DNA of 64,000 nucleotides from Spiroplasma clarkii. GTDB taxonomy: Bacteria; Bacillota_I; Bacilli_A; Mycoplasmatales; Mycoplasmataceae. A program made the position numbers and the translations under genes. The notes under the pieces are model-generated. The model saw only the letters and a list, made by a program, of their open reading frames with translations, had not been told where the DNA came from and made no database searches. Location of the stretch: NCBI RefSeq assembly GCF_002795265.1, contig NZ_CP024870.1, positions 124,001-188,000 on the forward strand, read 5' to 3'. Below, piece by piece: positions 1-9,860 of this stretch; position 1 is the stretch's first letter; each line of letters opens with the position of its first letter.

Positions 1-767
1 CTGGAGATGTTTTGGCATCACAAAAGGCAAATGCCATAATTAATTGAGGTTTTTTAGAACCAATAGTTTCAGGAGGATATTCACAAGAAACAATTGATTT
101 ACTAAACTCAGTTTTAGAACATTATGACTTTATTTTCAAACCCCAAAAAACTGATCTTCAAGAAATCAAACTTGCAAGAGAAAATTTAGATTGAGTTGGT
201 ATTAATTATTATGCAACAAATTTTGTCACAAAACCAGATGAAATAATAGATTTTTCAGTTAATACAACTGGAGAAAAAGGTAAATCAAAATTCAATATCC
301 CATGACTTTGAAAAACAGTTTCAAAACCTGGTGTTAAATCAACTCATTGAGATTGACCAATTTATCCTGAAGGGTTAGCAATTGTTATTAAATGAGTTAG
401 TGAAAAATACAATTGCAAGCTTCCAATTCACATAACTGAAAATGGTTATGGTGATTTAGAAGATATAACAAAAACACCGTTCATTAAAGATTATGACCGA
501 ATTCAATACATTCAAGATCATTTTGATGTAATTCAAAAATTAATTGATGAGGGTGAAAAAATTGAACACTACTATTTGTGAAGTCACATGGATATGTTTT
601 CTTGAACAAATGGATACAACAAAAGATATGGCTTATTTTATGTTGATTTTGAAACTCAAAAGCGATATGAAAAATTAAGTGCTTATTGGTGATTAGAAAA
701 ATCAAAACAAGATAGACTTGATGAAAAAGTTGACTTAAAAGAACTAGAAAAAAAACTTGGAAAGTAG
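1..767 (+). CDS. 6-phospho-beta-glucosidase, GH1 (3' part only)
   Basis: The gene enters from outside the window, with codons in phase from base 3, leaving 254 residues of the C-terminal half. It should hydrolyse phosphorylated beta-glucosides (cellobiose-6P type) made by a PTS in the cytosol. The GH1 nucleophile motif ITENGYG is visible, with the catalytic Glu codon at 438-440, as are NYYATNFV and the C-terminal SHMDMFSWTNGYNKRYG, a typical GH1 aglycone-site region. Several Trp codons are TGA, which sets the genetic code for the window. A PTS IIA gene follows 10 bp downstream, so the two are probably co-transcribed. GH1 assignment is firm; the exact substrate is inferred from the neighbouring IIA. 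Confidence 0.9.
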
Positions 768-777
768 GAATTAAATT

Positions 778-1098
778 ATGAACAATAAAGAAATAGTGAC
801 AAGAAAAGGACTTGAACTAGTAGCATATGCTGGAGAAGCTCGAAGTTACATTCTTGAAGCTTTAGAAGATGCTAGAAATGGTGATTTTTCAAATATTGAT
901 AATTTAATGAAAGAAGCTGAAGCATTAATCAATCATGCCCACAAAGCACAGTTTGATCTTCTTGTAACTGAAGCCAGAGGAGAATATGCAGATGTTACCT
1001 TAACTATGGTGCATGGACAAGATCACTTGATGACCACAATTCTTTTAAAAGAACTTGCAGTTTCACTAATAGAATTATGAAAGTTAAGTAAAAAATAG
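778..1098 (+). CDS. PTS lactose/cellobiose-family IIA component
   Basis: A 106-residue protein of the all-helical PTS lactose/cellobiose IIA family (ChbA/CelC/LacF), the usual length for this family. It carries phosphate from HPr to the IIB/IIC permease. The motif MVHGQDHLMT holds the phosphorylated His (first His) and the Asp that binds the metal at the trimer axis. EARSYILEALEDARNGDF matches the N-terminal helical pair. The last codons include TGA read as Trp before the TAG stop. It sits directly after the GH1 gene with a weak ribosome-binding site (AGGAATTAAATT). Together they are the end of a beta-glucoside operon whose IIB/IIC genes must lie upstream or elsewhere. Confidence 0.9.
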
Positions 1099-1325
1099 TG
1101 ACAATTTGATTAACAATCATTGGGATAATCCTCTTTTTGTTAGGATTAATATTGTTCATATTTATTCAAACTAAATGAAAGAAAAAGATAAAGGAACAAA
1201 AAAATGAAAATTTTGAAGTAGCCAAGGATCAAAAATGGGTTTATACTAAAATATTTTTAAACACTGTTGCAGGACTACTAATAATCAGTGGAATTGTCCT
1301 AGCTTTTTCAAAACTATATGTCTAA
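1098..1325 (+). CDS. Small two-helix membrane protein
   Basis: A 75-residue ORF starting with GTG that overlaps the IIA stop codon by one base (TAGTG), a layout of translational coupling. It has an N-terminal hydrophobic segment (residues about 3-24), a basic Lys-rich loop and a second hydrophobic segment (about 53-70). I do not recognise the family. A protein of the same size and layout closes the PTS operon at 20036-20227. The terminator follows directly, so it is the last gene of the operon. The GTG start is inferred from coupling; no other start in this frame would give a complete first helix. Confidence 0.6.
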
Positions 1326-1327
1326 CA

Positions 1328-1367
1328 AGTAGAGCAGTAGGAATAACCTGTATTGCTCTACTTTTTT
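1328..1367 (+). terminator. Rho-independent terminator of beta-glucoside operon
   Basis: Stem AGTAGAGCA / TGCTCTACT with a loop of about 16 nt, followed by six T residues. It begins three bases after the small membrane protein gene. Confidence 0.85.
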
Positions 1368-1403
1368 AATTGCCAACTAATGTTTTTAAAAATGATAAAT
1401 TTG

Positions 1404-1464
1404 TATAATTTTTGATATTTTTTTATCGTATTGTGTTAATATTAAGTTGGTGGTAAATTTACCA
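1404..1464 (+). promoter_or_regulatory. Promoter region and palindrome before the first ABC operon
   Basis: Two promoter readings are possible: a TATAAT at 1404-1409, or TTGATA (1412-1417) with TAATAT (1437-1442). Just downstream is a perfect 14-bp palindrome, TGGTAAATTTACCA (1451-1464), lying between the promoter and the ribosome-binding site AAGGAGG (1469-1475). It could be an operator or an mRNA hairpin close to the start codon. It does not resemble the xylA operator at 7226-7250. Confidence 0.4.
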
Positions 1465-1491
1465 TTGCAAGGAGGGTAGTTGGAATTAAAA

Positions 1492-2997
1492 ATGAAAAAA
1501 GCAGATATGAATTTAAACAAAATTCTCAGCCTCAACAATGTCATAAAAAAATTTGGTGATGTTGTTGCACTTAAAGGTGTAAGTTTAAATTCATACAAAG
1601 GAATTTGTATGGCAGTTTTGGGTGAAAATGGAGCAGGAAAGTCTACTTTAATGAACATCATCTCAGGAGTTTATAAAAAAACCAGTGGGGAAATGTTTTT
1701 TGAGAAGAAAGAATGAGATCCAAAAAATACAAAGCATGCTGAAAAATTAGGAGTCGCTATAATTCACCAAGAATTAAACACAGTTAATGAAATGACTGTT
1801 TTAGATAATGTTTTTTTAGGATCAGAAATTAAAACAAAACTAGGAACAATAAACTACAAAAAAGAGTTAAAAATCTTAAATGAAGTATTGATTGAAATAG
1901 AAATAAACATTGATCCAATGAAAGAAATGAACAGGTTGTCTGTTGCTGAGCAACAAATGATTGAAATTGCAAAAGCAATTATTCGAGATGCAAAAGTTAT
2001 TATTATGGATGAACCAACATCATCACTTTCAAACAAAGAAACTCTAAAATTGTTTGAAGTCATTAAAAAAATGAAAGCCCAAAATAAATCAATTATCTAT
2101 ATTTCACACAGATTGCAAGAAATTCCTGTAGTTTGTGAAAGAATGACAATAATTCGTGATGGAACTTTCATTGGTGAATACTTGGTTGGAGAATTAAGCG
2201 AAGACGAAATTATTGCTAAAATGGTGGGAAGAAGTATCACTGAAAAATTCCCACAAAAAATTAAAAAAGCTGGCGAAAAAATCTTTGAAGTAAAGCATTT
2301 AAGAAATGACTTCTTAAAGAATGTCAGTTTTGAAATCAAGTCAAATGAAATTCTAGGTTTTGCTGGATTAGTTGGAGCAAAAAGAACTGAACTTTTTAAA
2401 ACCATAATTGGTTTATATCCAAAAATAAATATGGAAATGAACTACTTAGGTAAAGAGGTTAACTTTAAAAGTCCCAACCATGCAATTCGACAAAACTTTT
2501 ACTATGTAACTGAAGACCGCAAACTTGAGGGACTTCACTTAAATGAAAGTATAAAATTTAACATTTCCCTATCATCAATTGATAAATTAAAAGTTAAATT
2601 TTTAAGATTTATTTCAGGAATGAAAGAAATCAAGAATTCAGAATTCTACTTTCAAAAAACACTTATCAAAGCTCCCGACATTGATAGAGTAGCAGGTAAT
2701 CTTTCTGGTGGTAACCAACAAAAAGTACTTATTGCCAAAGCATTATCTGCCAATCCCAAAATTATTGTTTTTGATGAACCAACCAGAGGGGTTGATGTTG
2801 GAGCCAGACGTGAGATATATGATTTAATCTATGAATTTAAAAAAAATAACAATGGTGGAATTGTAGTTATTTCAAATGATTTACCAGAAATCATTGGCTT
2901 ATGTGACCGAGTCCTAGTCATGAAAAATGGTATTATCACCAAAGAAATTCTTGAAGCAGAAATGAATCAAGAAACAATTTTGAGGTATGCAATATAG
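1492..2997 (+). CDS. Ribose/xylose-type ABC importer ATPase (copy 1)
   Basis: A 501-residue double ATPase of the RbsA/XylG/MglA class that powers import of a monosaccharide through the membrane permease encoded next. Domain 1 has Walker A GENGAGKST and Walker B VIIMDEPTSS. Domain 2 has the signature LSGGNQQKV and Walker B IIVFDEPTRGVD, while its Walker A is degenerate (GLVGAKRTEL), as usual for this family. Start is uncertain: AAGGAGG at 1469-1475 sits 16 nt before ATG 1492 and only 4 nt before an in-frame TTG at 1480. It is closely similar to the ATPase at 11689-13197, with stretches nearly identical at DNA level. Substrate is inferred as xylose or a related pentose from the xylRAB genes nearby. 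Confidence 0.9.
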
Positions 2998-3007
2998 AGG
3001 GATTTAT

Positions 3008-4762
3008 ATGAATGAATTAAATTACTTTGCAAGAAACTATAGTGAAAAAGCTATAAAACAAATTGCTGTAAAATATGACACGAGTATTCAGGTACTTAAC
3101 ACTATCAAAGAGAACTATAAATTGAGAAAATCTGATGTGATTTACAACATTTCAAGTTTTAAAGAAGCAAATTTAGTAAAAAACCAAATTAAGGTTGAAA
3201 AGATTAATTCTATTTTGGTACAAAAAAAAGCTGAACTAGAATTTAAATTGAATGATAAACAAATTAAGCAAACAGAATTTGAAAAACTGTTTGCAGCAGA
3301 AAACACCAAATTCTTAAATGATTATGGAAGCAAAATTACACAGTTAACAGATTGTTCAAAAAAATATAGTGAAAAAATGGATGCAGTTATTGCTTCAAAA
3401 CAAATAAAATTTAAAGAAATGATCAGCAAGTTTAACAAAAAAATTGAAAATAAAATTCAAGTTTTGGAATCTAAAAAAGCTAAAACTATCCAGGAGATAA
3501 TTCAAAATAAACAAGATTATATTCATGAGCATGAGCAAAAACTACTCTTGGTAAAAACAGAAAAATTAAGTAAAAGCAAAGAATACTTAGCCTTACAAAC
3601 TTTTGAAAGTGATTATCAAGCAAATAAATTTGGTGATCTAACCTATAATCAGGAAAAACCAATTTTAGAAGTTAACTTAAAAAATAGAGCAGATAAGATT
3701 GATAAAATAACAAATCTTAATCTTTCAAAATTATCTTTAAAAGTAGCTACCTTAAATTTTTACAATGAACAAAAAAAGATAAGAACCAAAACTAATGCTT
3801 TGAATCTTTTAAATCAATCAAAATTACTAATTATTATTTTGATAATTGCCATCATTGCTGGATTTTCAAATCAATATTTTTTCACAGAAAGAATATGGAT
3901 CAATTTATTAACTAACAATTTAGATTTACTATTAGTGGCTTTCGGGATGACTTTAATTATTTTAACTGGTGGCATTGATTTGTCAGTTGGTTCTGTACTC
4001 GCCTTTGCTGGTGCAGTTACAGTAAAACTGCTAACAAAAAACTATAACATTTATCTTTCGCTTATGGTTGGTCTAGGAACTGCTATGGTGTTTGGGCTAT
4101 TTTCAGGTTGATTGATAAGTTACGTTAAACTTCAACCCTTTATTGTAACTTTAGTTTTGATGTTAGTTTTAAGAGGAGCTACTTCGATTTTACTTGAATC
4201 AAAAGCAACAGCTCTTCCAAAAGATACCTTACAGTTTTTAACTCAACCTTTTATTGGTAAAATGCCTTGAACTTTCTTTATAGCAATCACAATTTACCTT
4301 GTCTTATTTATTTTAATGAAATGGTATAAATATGGAAGACATATTTATGCAGTTGGTGGCAACATCAAAGCATCATATCTTTCAGGAATAAAAACCAAAA
4401 TGGTTTCAACAAGTGTTTATGTCTTTTCAGGAGCACTAGTGTTTGTGGGTACAATCTTTTATATAAGTAAATTAAATAGTATTGCCCCAACTTCAGGTAA
4501 TCAATTAGAGTTAGATGCCATTGCTTGTATAGCACTTGGTGGAACTTCTTTACTTGGAGGAAAAGGTGGAGTTACTAAAACCCTAATGGGATGGTTTGTA
4601 ACTTGTGTTTTAAGTACAGCTATGAACATGATTGGTATTGATGGATTTTGACAAATGATTGTAAAAGGTGCTGTTATTTTAATAGCAGTATTATCAGATA
4701 AAAAATTTGATTTTATATCTAAAACTAAAAATTTATTTATGCATTTAGCATACAGAATATAG
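3008..4762 (+). CDS. Ribose-type ABC permease with N-terminal coiled-coil extension (copy 1)
   Basis: A 584-residue protein, against about 320 for ordinary RbsC permeases. Residues 1 to about 270 are highly charged and Lys/Glu/Gln-rich with coiled-coil character (for example NKKIENKIQVLESKKAK) and no membrane segment. From about residue 275 the RbsC-like membrane domain begins, with FGMTLIILTGGIDLSVGSVLAFAG and the AIACIALGGTSLLGGKGGV motif typical of BPD_transp_2 permeases. Start ATG 3008 follows AGAGGGA, 10 bp after the ATPase stop. The paralogue at 13209 has the identical length and layout. The extension must lie in the cytoplasm beside the ATPase; its role is unknown to me. Confidence 0.88.
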
Positions 4763-4774
4763 GAGAACTTAATA

Positions 4775-5839
4775 ATGAAAAAATTAATGAGTATTTTAGG
4801 AACACTATCAGTTATTGCATCAAGTTCAACAGCAGTTGTTGCTTGTGGAGATAGCAGAGACGTTATTCAATTAATTGTCCCTGAAGATCCAAATGCATTT
4901 TGAAATGAACTAATTAGTACTGCAGAAAACTATGTTAAAACTGATACTTATAAAGATAAATACACTGTAAAATGAACAAGTTCAAAACAAGATTCGAACA
5001 ATGAGTTAAAAAACACTCAATCAGCAATTGATGGAGGAGCAAAAGCAGTTATTATGGGACAAAACAATCCTGATCAAAGAGCAGCTGCAAAATATGTGGT
5101 TCAAAATGATGTTCCATTAATTGCTGTCAATATTCCTTTTGCAGATGATTGCGTTGATGGAGAAAAACCAAATTTTGAAGTATTTCAAGATGCTGTTGAA
5201 GCTTCAAAAACTATGGCAGAGAAAATAGCAAAAACACTTGCAGATAATGGAGTAAAAGATACTGATGGTAAATACAAAGTTTATGAAATTTGAGGAGATC
5301 CTTCAACTCCAACTGCAAAAGGAAGACACAAAGGATTTGCAGAGTCAGGTAAATTTGACTATAGTTGATTCAAAAATAATGACAGTCAACTTGATGGTGG
5401 CAAAGGTGTTGATGGACAGTACCTTGAAACTAAAGCAAATGAACTTACAACAGATCATCAAGCAGAAATTATAGCAGGAGCGGATTTAATTTATGCACAT
5501 AGTGATTCAATGGCTAGAGGTGCATTGACTGCATTAGGTAAATCAACTGAAGGTAAAAACTGATTAAAACCAACAGTTGCTGGAGATGGAGCAATAAAAC
5601 TTGGAGGTATTATTGTTGGGTATGATTATGATTCACTAAGTATTGACCAAATTGCTGCTTGAAAAACAAAACCTGAAGAAAATATCTTTGCTTCAATTCA
5701 TATGTCAGCTAAAGAATTAGCTGAAAAATCAATGAAAAGAGCAATTGAAGAAATTGAAAATTCAAATCAAAACAAAAACAAACATACAAAAGAAAAAATT
5801 GGTGTTGCAGTTATTACTGCATTAGATCCAAAATCTTAG
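4775..5839 (+). CDS. Sugar-binding lipoprotein, periplasmic-binding-protein type I (copy 1)
   Basis: A 354-residue extracellular binding protein of the RbsB/XylF type (peripla_BP_4). The signal peptide MKKLMSILG...STAVVAC ends in a lipobox Cys at about residue 24, so it is a membrane-anchored lipoprotein. EDPNAFWNEL, GGAKAVIMG, NDVPLIAVNIPF and GADLIYAHSDSMARGAL are typical of the fold. It is the third gene of the ABC operon, 12 bp after the permease, with AGGAG before the start. It is a paralogue of 14975-16063, though less conserved than the ATPase, as expected if the ligands differ. Confidence 0.88.
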
Positions 5840-5871
5840 TCAATAACATTATTTAAAACTTTTAAAAAAAT

Positions 5872-5919
5872 AACAACTACTAAAAAAGTGCCTGGTGCAA
5901 ATTCGAAGTAGTTGTTTTT
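5872..5919 (+). terminator. Terminator of ABC operon copy 1
   Basis: Ten-bp stem AACAACTACT / AGTAGTTGTT around a loop of about 25 nt, followed by a T tract. The second ABC operon ends in a hairpin of related sequence at 16098-16148. Confidence 0.75.
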
Positions 5920-5960
5920 AAAATTTTAATTACTTAAAGGATTTAAGAAAAATGTTTATT

Positions 5961-5988
5961 TGTTATATAATTTTTATATTACATAACA
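5961..5988 (+). promoter_or_regulatory. xylR promoter with overlapping inverted repeat
   Basis: A TATAAT at 5966-5971 lies inside an inverted repeat: TGTTATATAAT (5961-5971) and ATTACATAACA (5978-5988), 11-bp arms with one mismatch. Overlap with the -10 box suggests autorepression by XylR. The TGTTA half-site also occurs in the xylA operator, but the spacing differs (18 against 11 nt). Confidence 0.5.
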
Positions 5989-6002
5989 CATAGAGAATTG
6001 AG

Positions 6003-7172
6003 GTGAGCTTTATTAAAATAGATAAACAAAAAATGAGACAAAACAACAAATCAATTGTTATTGAAGAATTATTAAAAAATAAAGTTATTTCCCGAGCCAA
6101 GTTATGCAAAGAAACCAATTTAAATAAAGCCACAATGACTGAACTTATTAAAGAATTGATTGATCAAAATCTTGTAATTGAAACTGGAATGGGATTTTCA
6201 AACACTCAAGGTGGTAGAAAACCAGTATTGCTTGAACTAAATAAAAATAGAGGTATTATAATAGCAATAGAAATTGATTTTAATAAAATTTTGTTTTCCA
6301 TACATCTTTTGAATGGAGAGATAGTTTTATTTGAATCAAAAAAGCAAATGGTTGATAAAGACACAATAATTCAAGAGATTCTAAAAATTATTGAAGTTGT
6401 TAAAACTCAAACAGAGTTCAGAGACCATGAAATCATTGGTATGTGTATTGCGGTTCACGGAATTGTCAAAAACAACAAGTTAGAGTTTAGTCCCAAATAT
6501 AATCTTGATCAAGTTGATATTGTTGCTGAATTAAAAAAAACTTATAGTTTTCCAATTTTAATTGAAAATGAGGCCAATGCTGCTGCCATTGCAGAATCAA
6601 CCTTTAAAAATGAAACTGAAAATTTAGTTAATTTAAACATCAATAGTGGAATTGGTGCAGGAATCTTTATGAACAATAAGTTACTTAAAGGAAGCAATGG
6701 TTTTGCTGGAGAAATTGGTCACTCAATTTATCAACCAGATGGATTAAAATGCATTTGTGGTAATCAAGGTTGTGTTGAGTTGTATGCTTCAACAAAAGCT
6801 TTGGAGGACAAGATACTTACAGTTCAAAATAAAACTGAGCTTGATTATTCAACAATTCATGATGAGTTTAAAAACAATAGTAAAGTTAATGAAATTATAA
6901 CAGAAGGTGCAAGAATCCTGTCAATTGTTGCCAACAACATAATAGTTTTGTTATCTCCAGATCTATTAATTTTAAATGGAACATTACTAAGGAGTATTCC
7001 TGAAATGCTTGATATGGTTAAAGCAAACATTAAGTATCAATATCTTAACAATACAACAATTATTAGTTCTGGACTTGGTGAAAGATCTGTATTATATGGT
7101 TGTTGTGCAATAGTTATTAAAAAATTCTTAAACATTAAGAAGGCCCATCTTTATATTTCTGAAAAAATCTAA
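6003..7172 (+). CDS. xylR: ROK-family transcriptional repressor, XylR type
   Basis: A regulator of 389 residues from the GTG start, the usual length of XylR/NagC ROK repressors. An N-terminal winged helix-turn-helix (ISRAKLCKETNLNKATMTELIKEL, about 30-53) is followed by a ROK sugar-binding domain with the zinc motif CICGNQGCVE and the upstream GEIGH. It lies just before xylA and reads in the same direction. The start is doubtful: AGGTGAG overlaps the GTG at 6003, so initiation could also be at an ATT (6012) or the ATG near 6033. The longer N-terminus fits known XylR proteins better. Likely effector: xylose. Confidence 0.85.
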   Translation: MSFIKIDKQKMRQNNKSIVIEELLKNKVISRAKLCKETNLNKATMTELIKELIDQNLVIETGMGFSNTQGGRKPVLLELNKNRGIIIAIEIDFNKILFSIHLLNGEIVLFESKKQMVDKDTIIQEILKIIEVVKTQTEFRDHEIIGMCIAVHGIVKNNKLEFSPKYNLDQVDIVAELKKTYSFPILIENEANAAAIAESTFKNETENLVNLNINSGIGAGIFMNNKLLKGSNGFAGEIGHSIYQPDGLKCICGNQGCVELYASTKALEDKILTVQNKTELDYSTIHDEFKNNSKVNEIITEGARILSIVANNIIVLLSPDLLILNGTLLRSIPEMLDMVKANIKYQYLNNTTIISSGLGERSVLYGCCAIVIKKFLNIKKAHLYISEKI

Positions 7173-7190
7173 AATTTTTAGATTTTTTTT
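7162..7190 (+). terminator. Terminator of xylR
   Basis: The stem AAATCTAAA / TTTAGATTT overlaps the xylR stop codon and continues into a run of T. Confidence 0.7.
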
Positions 7191-7209
7191 CATTATTTTG
7201 TATAACTTA

Positions 7210-7250
7210 TGGTAATATATCTTTGTATGTTAGTTTAGTATGCTAACATA
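7210..7250 (+). promoter_or_regulatory. xylA promoter and probable XylR operator
   Basis: Extended -10 TGGTAATAT (7210-7218) without a clear -35 box. From the expected start point onward lies a perfect inverted repeat, TATGTTAG (7226-7233) and CTAACATA (7243-7250), with a 9-nt spacer. This downstream position fits a repressor, and the TTAG...CTAA arms resemble known xyl operators. XylR, encoded just upstream, is the obvious ligand. Confidence 0.65.
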
Positions 7251-7267
7251 TTGAAGAGGAGAAAATA

Positions 7268-8578
7268 ATGGAAGAGTACTTTAAAAATATAGGTCCTATC
7301 AAATATGAAGGACCAAATACTAAAAACTTATTTGCATATAGGCATTATGATGCAAATAAAATAGTTCTTGGAAAACCCATGAAAGAGCATTTGAAATTTG
7401 CAATTGCTTGATGACATACATTTTGTTTTGAGGGAACTGATGCATTTGGAGGACCATCTGCAACAAGAAGTTGAAACACTTCAGATCCAATGCAAACAGC
7501 AAAAAATAAAGTAGATGCTGCATTTGAGATGATGCAAAAAATGGGTGTTGGTTACTTTTGTTTCCATGATGTAGATATTGCCCCACCAGGTAAAAATTTA
7601 CAAGAATTTTTTCAAAATATAGATGTAATTACAGATCTTATTAAAGAAAAAATGGAACAAACAGGAATTAAATTATTGTGAAATACTGTTAACTTGTTTA
7701 GTCACCAGAGATACACTCATGGTGCTGCAAGTTCAAACTATGCAGATGTTTTTGCAGTAAGTGCAGCCACAATTAAAAAAGGCTTAGAAATTTGTAAAAA
7801 ATTAAATGGTCAAAATTATGTATTTTGAGGTGGTCGTGAGGGGTATGAATGATTGCCAAATACAGATATGAAATTTGAACAAGCCAACATTGCCAGAATT
7901 TTAAAAATGGCAGTTGACTATGCTAAAGAAATTGGTTTAGATGCACAAATGTTAATTGAACCAAAACCAAAAGAACCAACAACACATCAATATGACTATG
8001 ATGCAGCAACAACTATGGCATTCTTGATGAAACATAATTTAGATAAATATTTCAAACTTAATTTAGAGGCAAACCATGCTACTTTAGCTGGACACACTTT
8101 TGATCATGAGTTAGCAGTAGCTGCATGTTTTGGAGCTTTGGGATCTATTGATGCCAATAATGGTGAAACCATTCTTGGTTGAGATACAGATGAGTTTCCG
8201 ACAAATGCACTTGACAATACATTAGCTATGTATCAAGTTTTAGCTGCAGGAGGACTTGGTAAAGGTGGAATTAATTTTGATGCCAAAATTAGAAGAACTA
8301 GTTTTGCAATTGAAGATTTAATCTTAGCACATATTGCAGGTATGGATTCATATGCTCGTGGCCTAATTGGGGCTGCCAAAATTATTGAAGAAAAATTCTT
8401 AGAAAAAATTGTTGAAAAAAGATATCAAAGTTATTCAACAGGAATTGGTAAAGCAATTGTTGAAGACAAAGAAAATTTAAAAACACTTTCAGATTATGCA
8501 ATGAAACTAAAAGATGTAGAAATTGAATCAAACCATGTTGAAATCTACAAATCAATTTTAAATGATTATGTACAATAG
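7268..8578 (+). CDS. xylA: Xylose isomerase
   Basis: A 436-residue cytosolic enzyme that converts D-xylose to D-xylulose, full length for the family. The catalytic FHDVD (His about 100, Asp about 103), metal-binding IEPKP (Glu about 231, Lys about 233) and [18 protein letters not shown] are all present, as are VFWGGREGYE and [21 protein letters not shown] precedes ATG 7268. It follows the XylR operator and is followed after 21 bp by xylB, the normal order of a xyl operon. The frame is intact with TGA as Trp. One of the most secure calls in the window. Confidence 0.97.
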
Positions 8579-8599
8579 TAATTCAAGGGGAGTTTTAAA

Positions 8600-9860
8600 A
8601 TGAAATATGTAATGGGTGTTGATCTAGGAACAAGTTCTTTAAAAATAATCTTAGTAAATAAAGAAGGTCAAAATGTCTATGCAGTTAATTCTGAGTATGA
8701 TATTGAGTCAATAAAATCAGGGTTTAGTGAACAAAATCCCCAAATTTGGGTAAATGCTTTTGAAGATTGTTTGTCAAAAATAAATTCTTTGGATTCAACA
8801 GCTTTAGGGGAAGTTGAGGCAAGAATTTTTCAGGACAAATGCACACCCTAGTTACTCTTGATAGTAATTGTGAAATAATTCGCAATGCAATTTTATGAAA
8901 TGATGTTAGAACTTTTAAAGAATGTGAATTTTTAAACAATAACTTTAAAAATGAATTATTAACAATAACTAAAAATATTGCACTTGAGGGATTTACCTTG
9001 CCAAAGTTATTGTGGTTAAGAGATAATGAACCTCAAAACTATCAAAAAATTTCAAAATTCTGTTTACCAAAAGATTACTTAATTTATTGCTTAACAGGAG
9101 TTTTACAAACTGAACTTTCTGATGCTGCTGGAACTTTACTTTTAGATATGAACACAAATACTTGAAGCAAGCAATTGTGTGAGCTGTCAAAAATTTCAAC
9201 AACTATTTTACCAGATCTAAATAGTTCAGATCACCTAGTAGGAATTATTAAACCAGATTTTGCTACAAAATTTGGATTAAATAAATCAGTAAAAGTATTT
9301 TCTGGAGGAGCTGACAATGCACTTTCAGCACTAGGTTCATCAATTATTGATGCTAGTGTAAATTTATTAAGTATTGGTACATCTGGAGTGGTTCTTTCTG
9401 TAAGTCAAGACAACAAGCTTGCTGATGGTAAATTACATATTTTCAATCATGCAATCAAGAACTTATCTTATAGTATGGGTGTAACCTTGTCTGCAGGTTA
9501 CAGTCTGAAATGATTTAAAGAATGCTTCTTTAAAGAACAAAGTTACAGTGATTTAATGGAGAGTGTTAATAATTCAACCATAGGAGCCAATGGAGTTTTG
9601 TTTACTCCATGACTATTTGGTGAAAGAACCCCATATTTAAATGCCGAAGTTCGAGCAAACTTTATGGGTCTTGGAGCAAATTCAACAGCTGCTGATTTAA
9701 CTCGTTCAGTAATTGAAGGCATCACTTTTTCATTAAAAATTATTTATGAAATGCTAAACGAAAATAAAACATATCCAAAATTGATTTCAATTGGAGGTGG
9801 TGCAAAGAATAAAGAGTGATTACAAATTCAAGCAGATATTTTTGGAACTGAGGTTTATAC
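8600..9860 (+). pseudogene. xylB: Xylulokinase, 5' part (frameshifted, then cut by IS)
   Basis: FGGY-family xylulokinase starting at ATG 8600 (MGVDLGTSSLK phosphate motif). The frame is lost in a run of five T (8826-8830) and meets a stop at 8849. Adding one T restores the expected IFSGQMHTLV and the frame then runs on through GGADNALSALGSS, LSIGTSGVV, WLFGERTPYLN and ISIGGGAKNKEWLQIQADIFG. The gene is then cut at 9860 by an insertion sequence. With the frameshift repaired and the IS removed the protein would be 497 residues, the normal length. xylB is therefore broken twice; the T-run change could be a sequencing error, the IS insertion cannot. Confidence 0.9.
9829..9860 (+). repeat. Left 32-bp target-site duplication
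   Basis: The 32 bases 9829-9860 recur exactly at 11410-11441. Both copies are xylB coding sequence, and joining the gene across one copy restores the reading frame. This is direct evidence for a 32-bp duplication made on IS insertion. Confidence 0.9.

Noticed and set aside
1716-1792. Apparent break in the ATPase gene at 1714-1716
   Set aside because: The codon is TGA, read as Trp here; the protein continues without loss of similarity to its paralogue. The same holds for dozens of other TGA codons.
1854-2405. Minus-strand ORFs opposite the ABC ATPase, and similar ones opposite most long genes
   Set aside because: They are mirror images of real coding sequence, lack ribosome-binding sites and encode no recognisable motifs.
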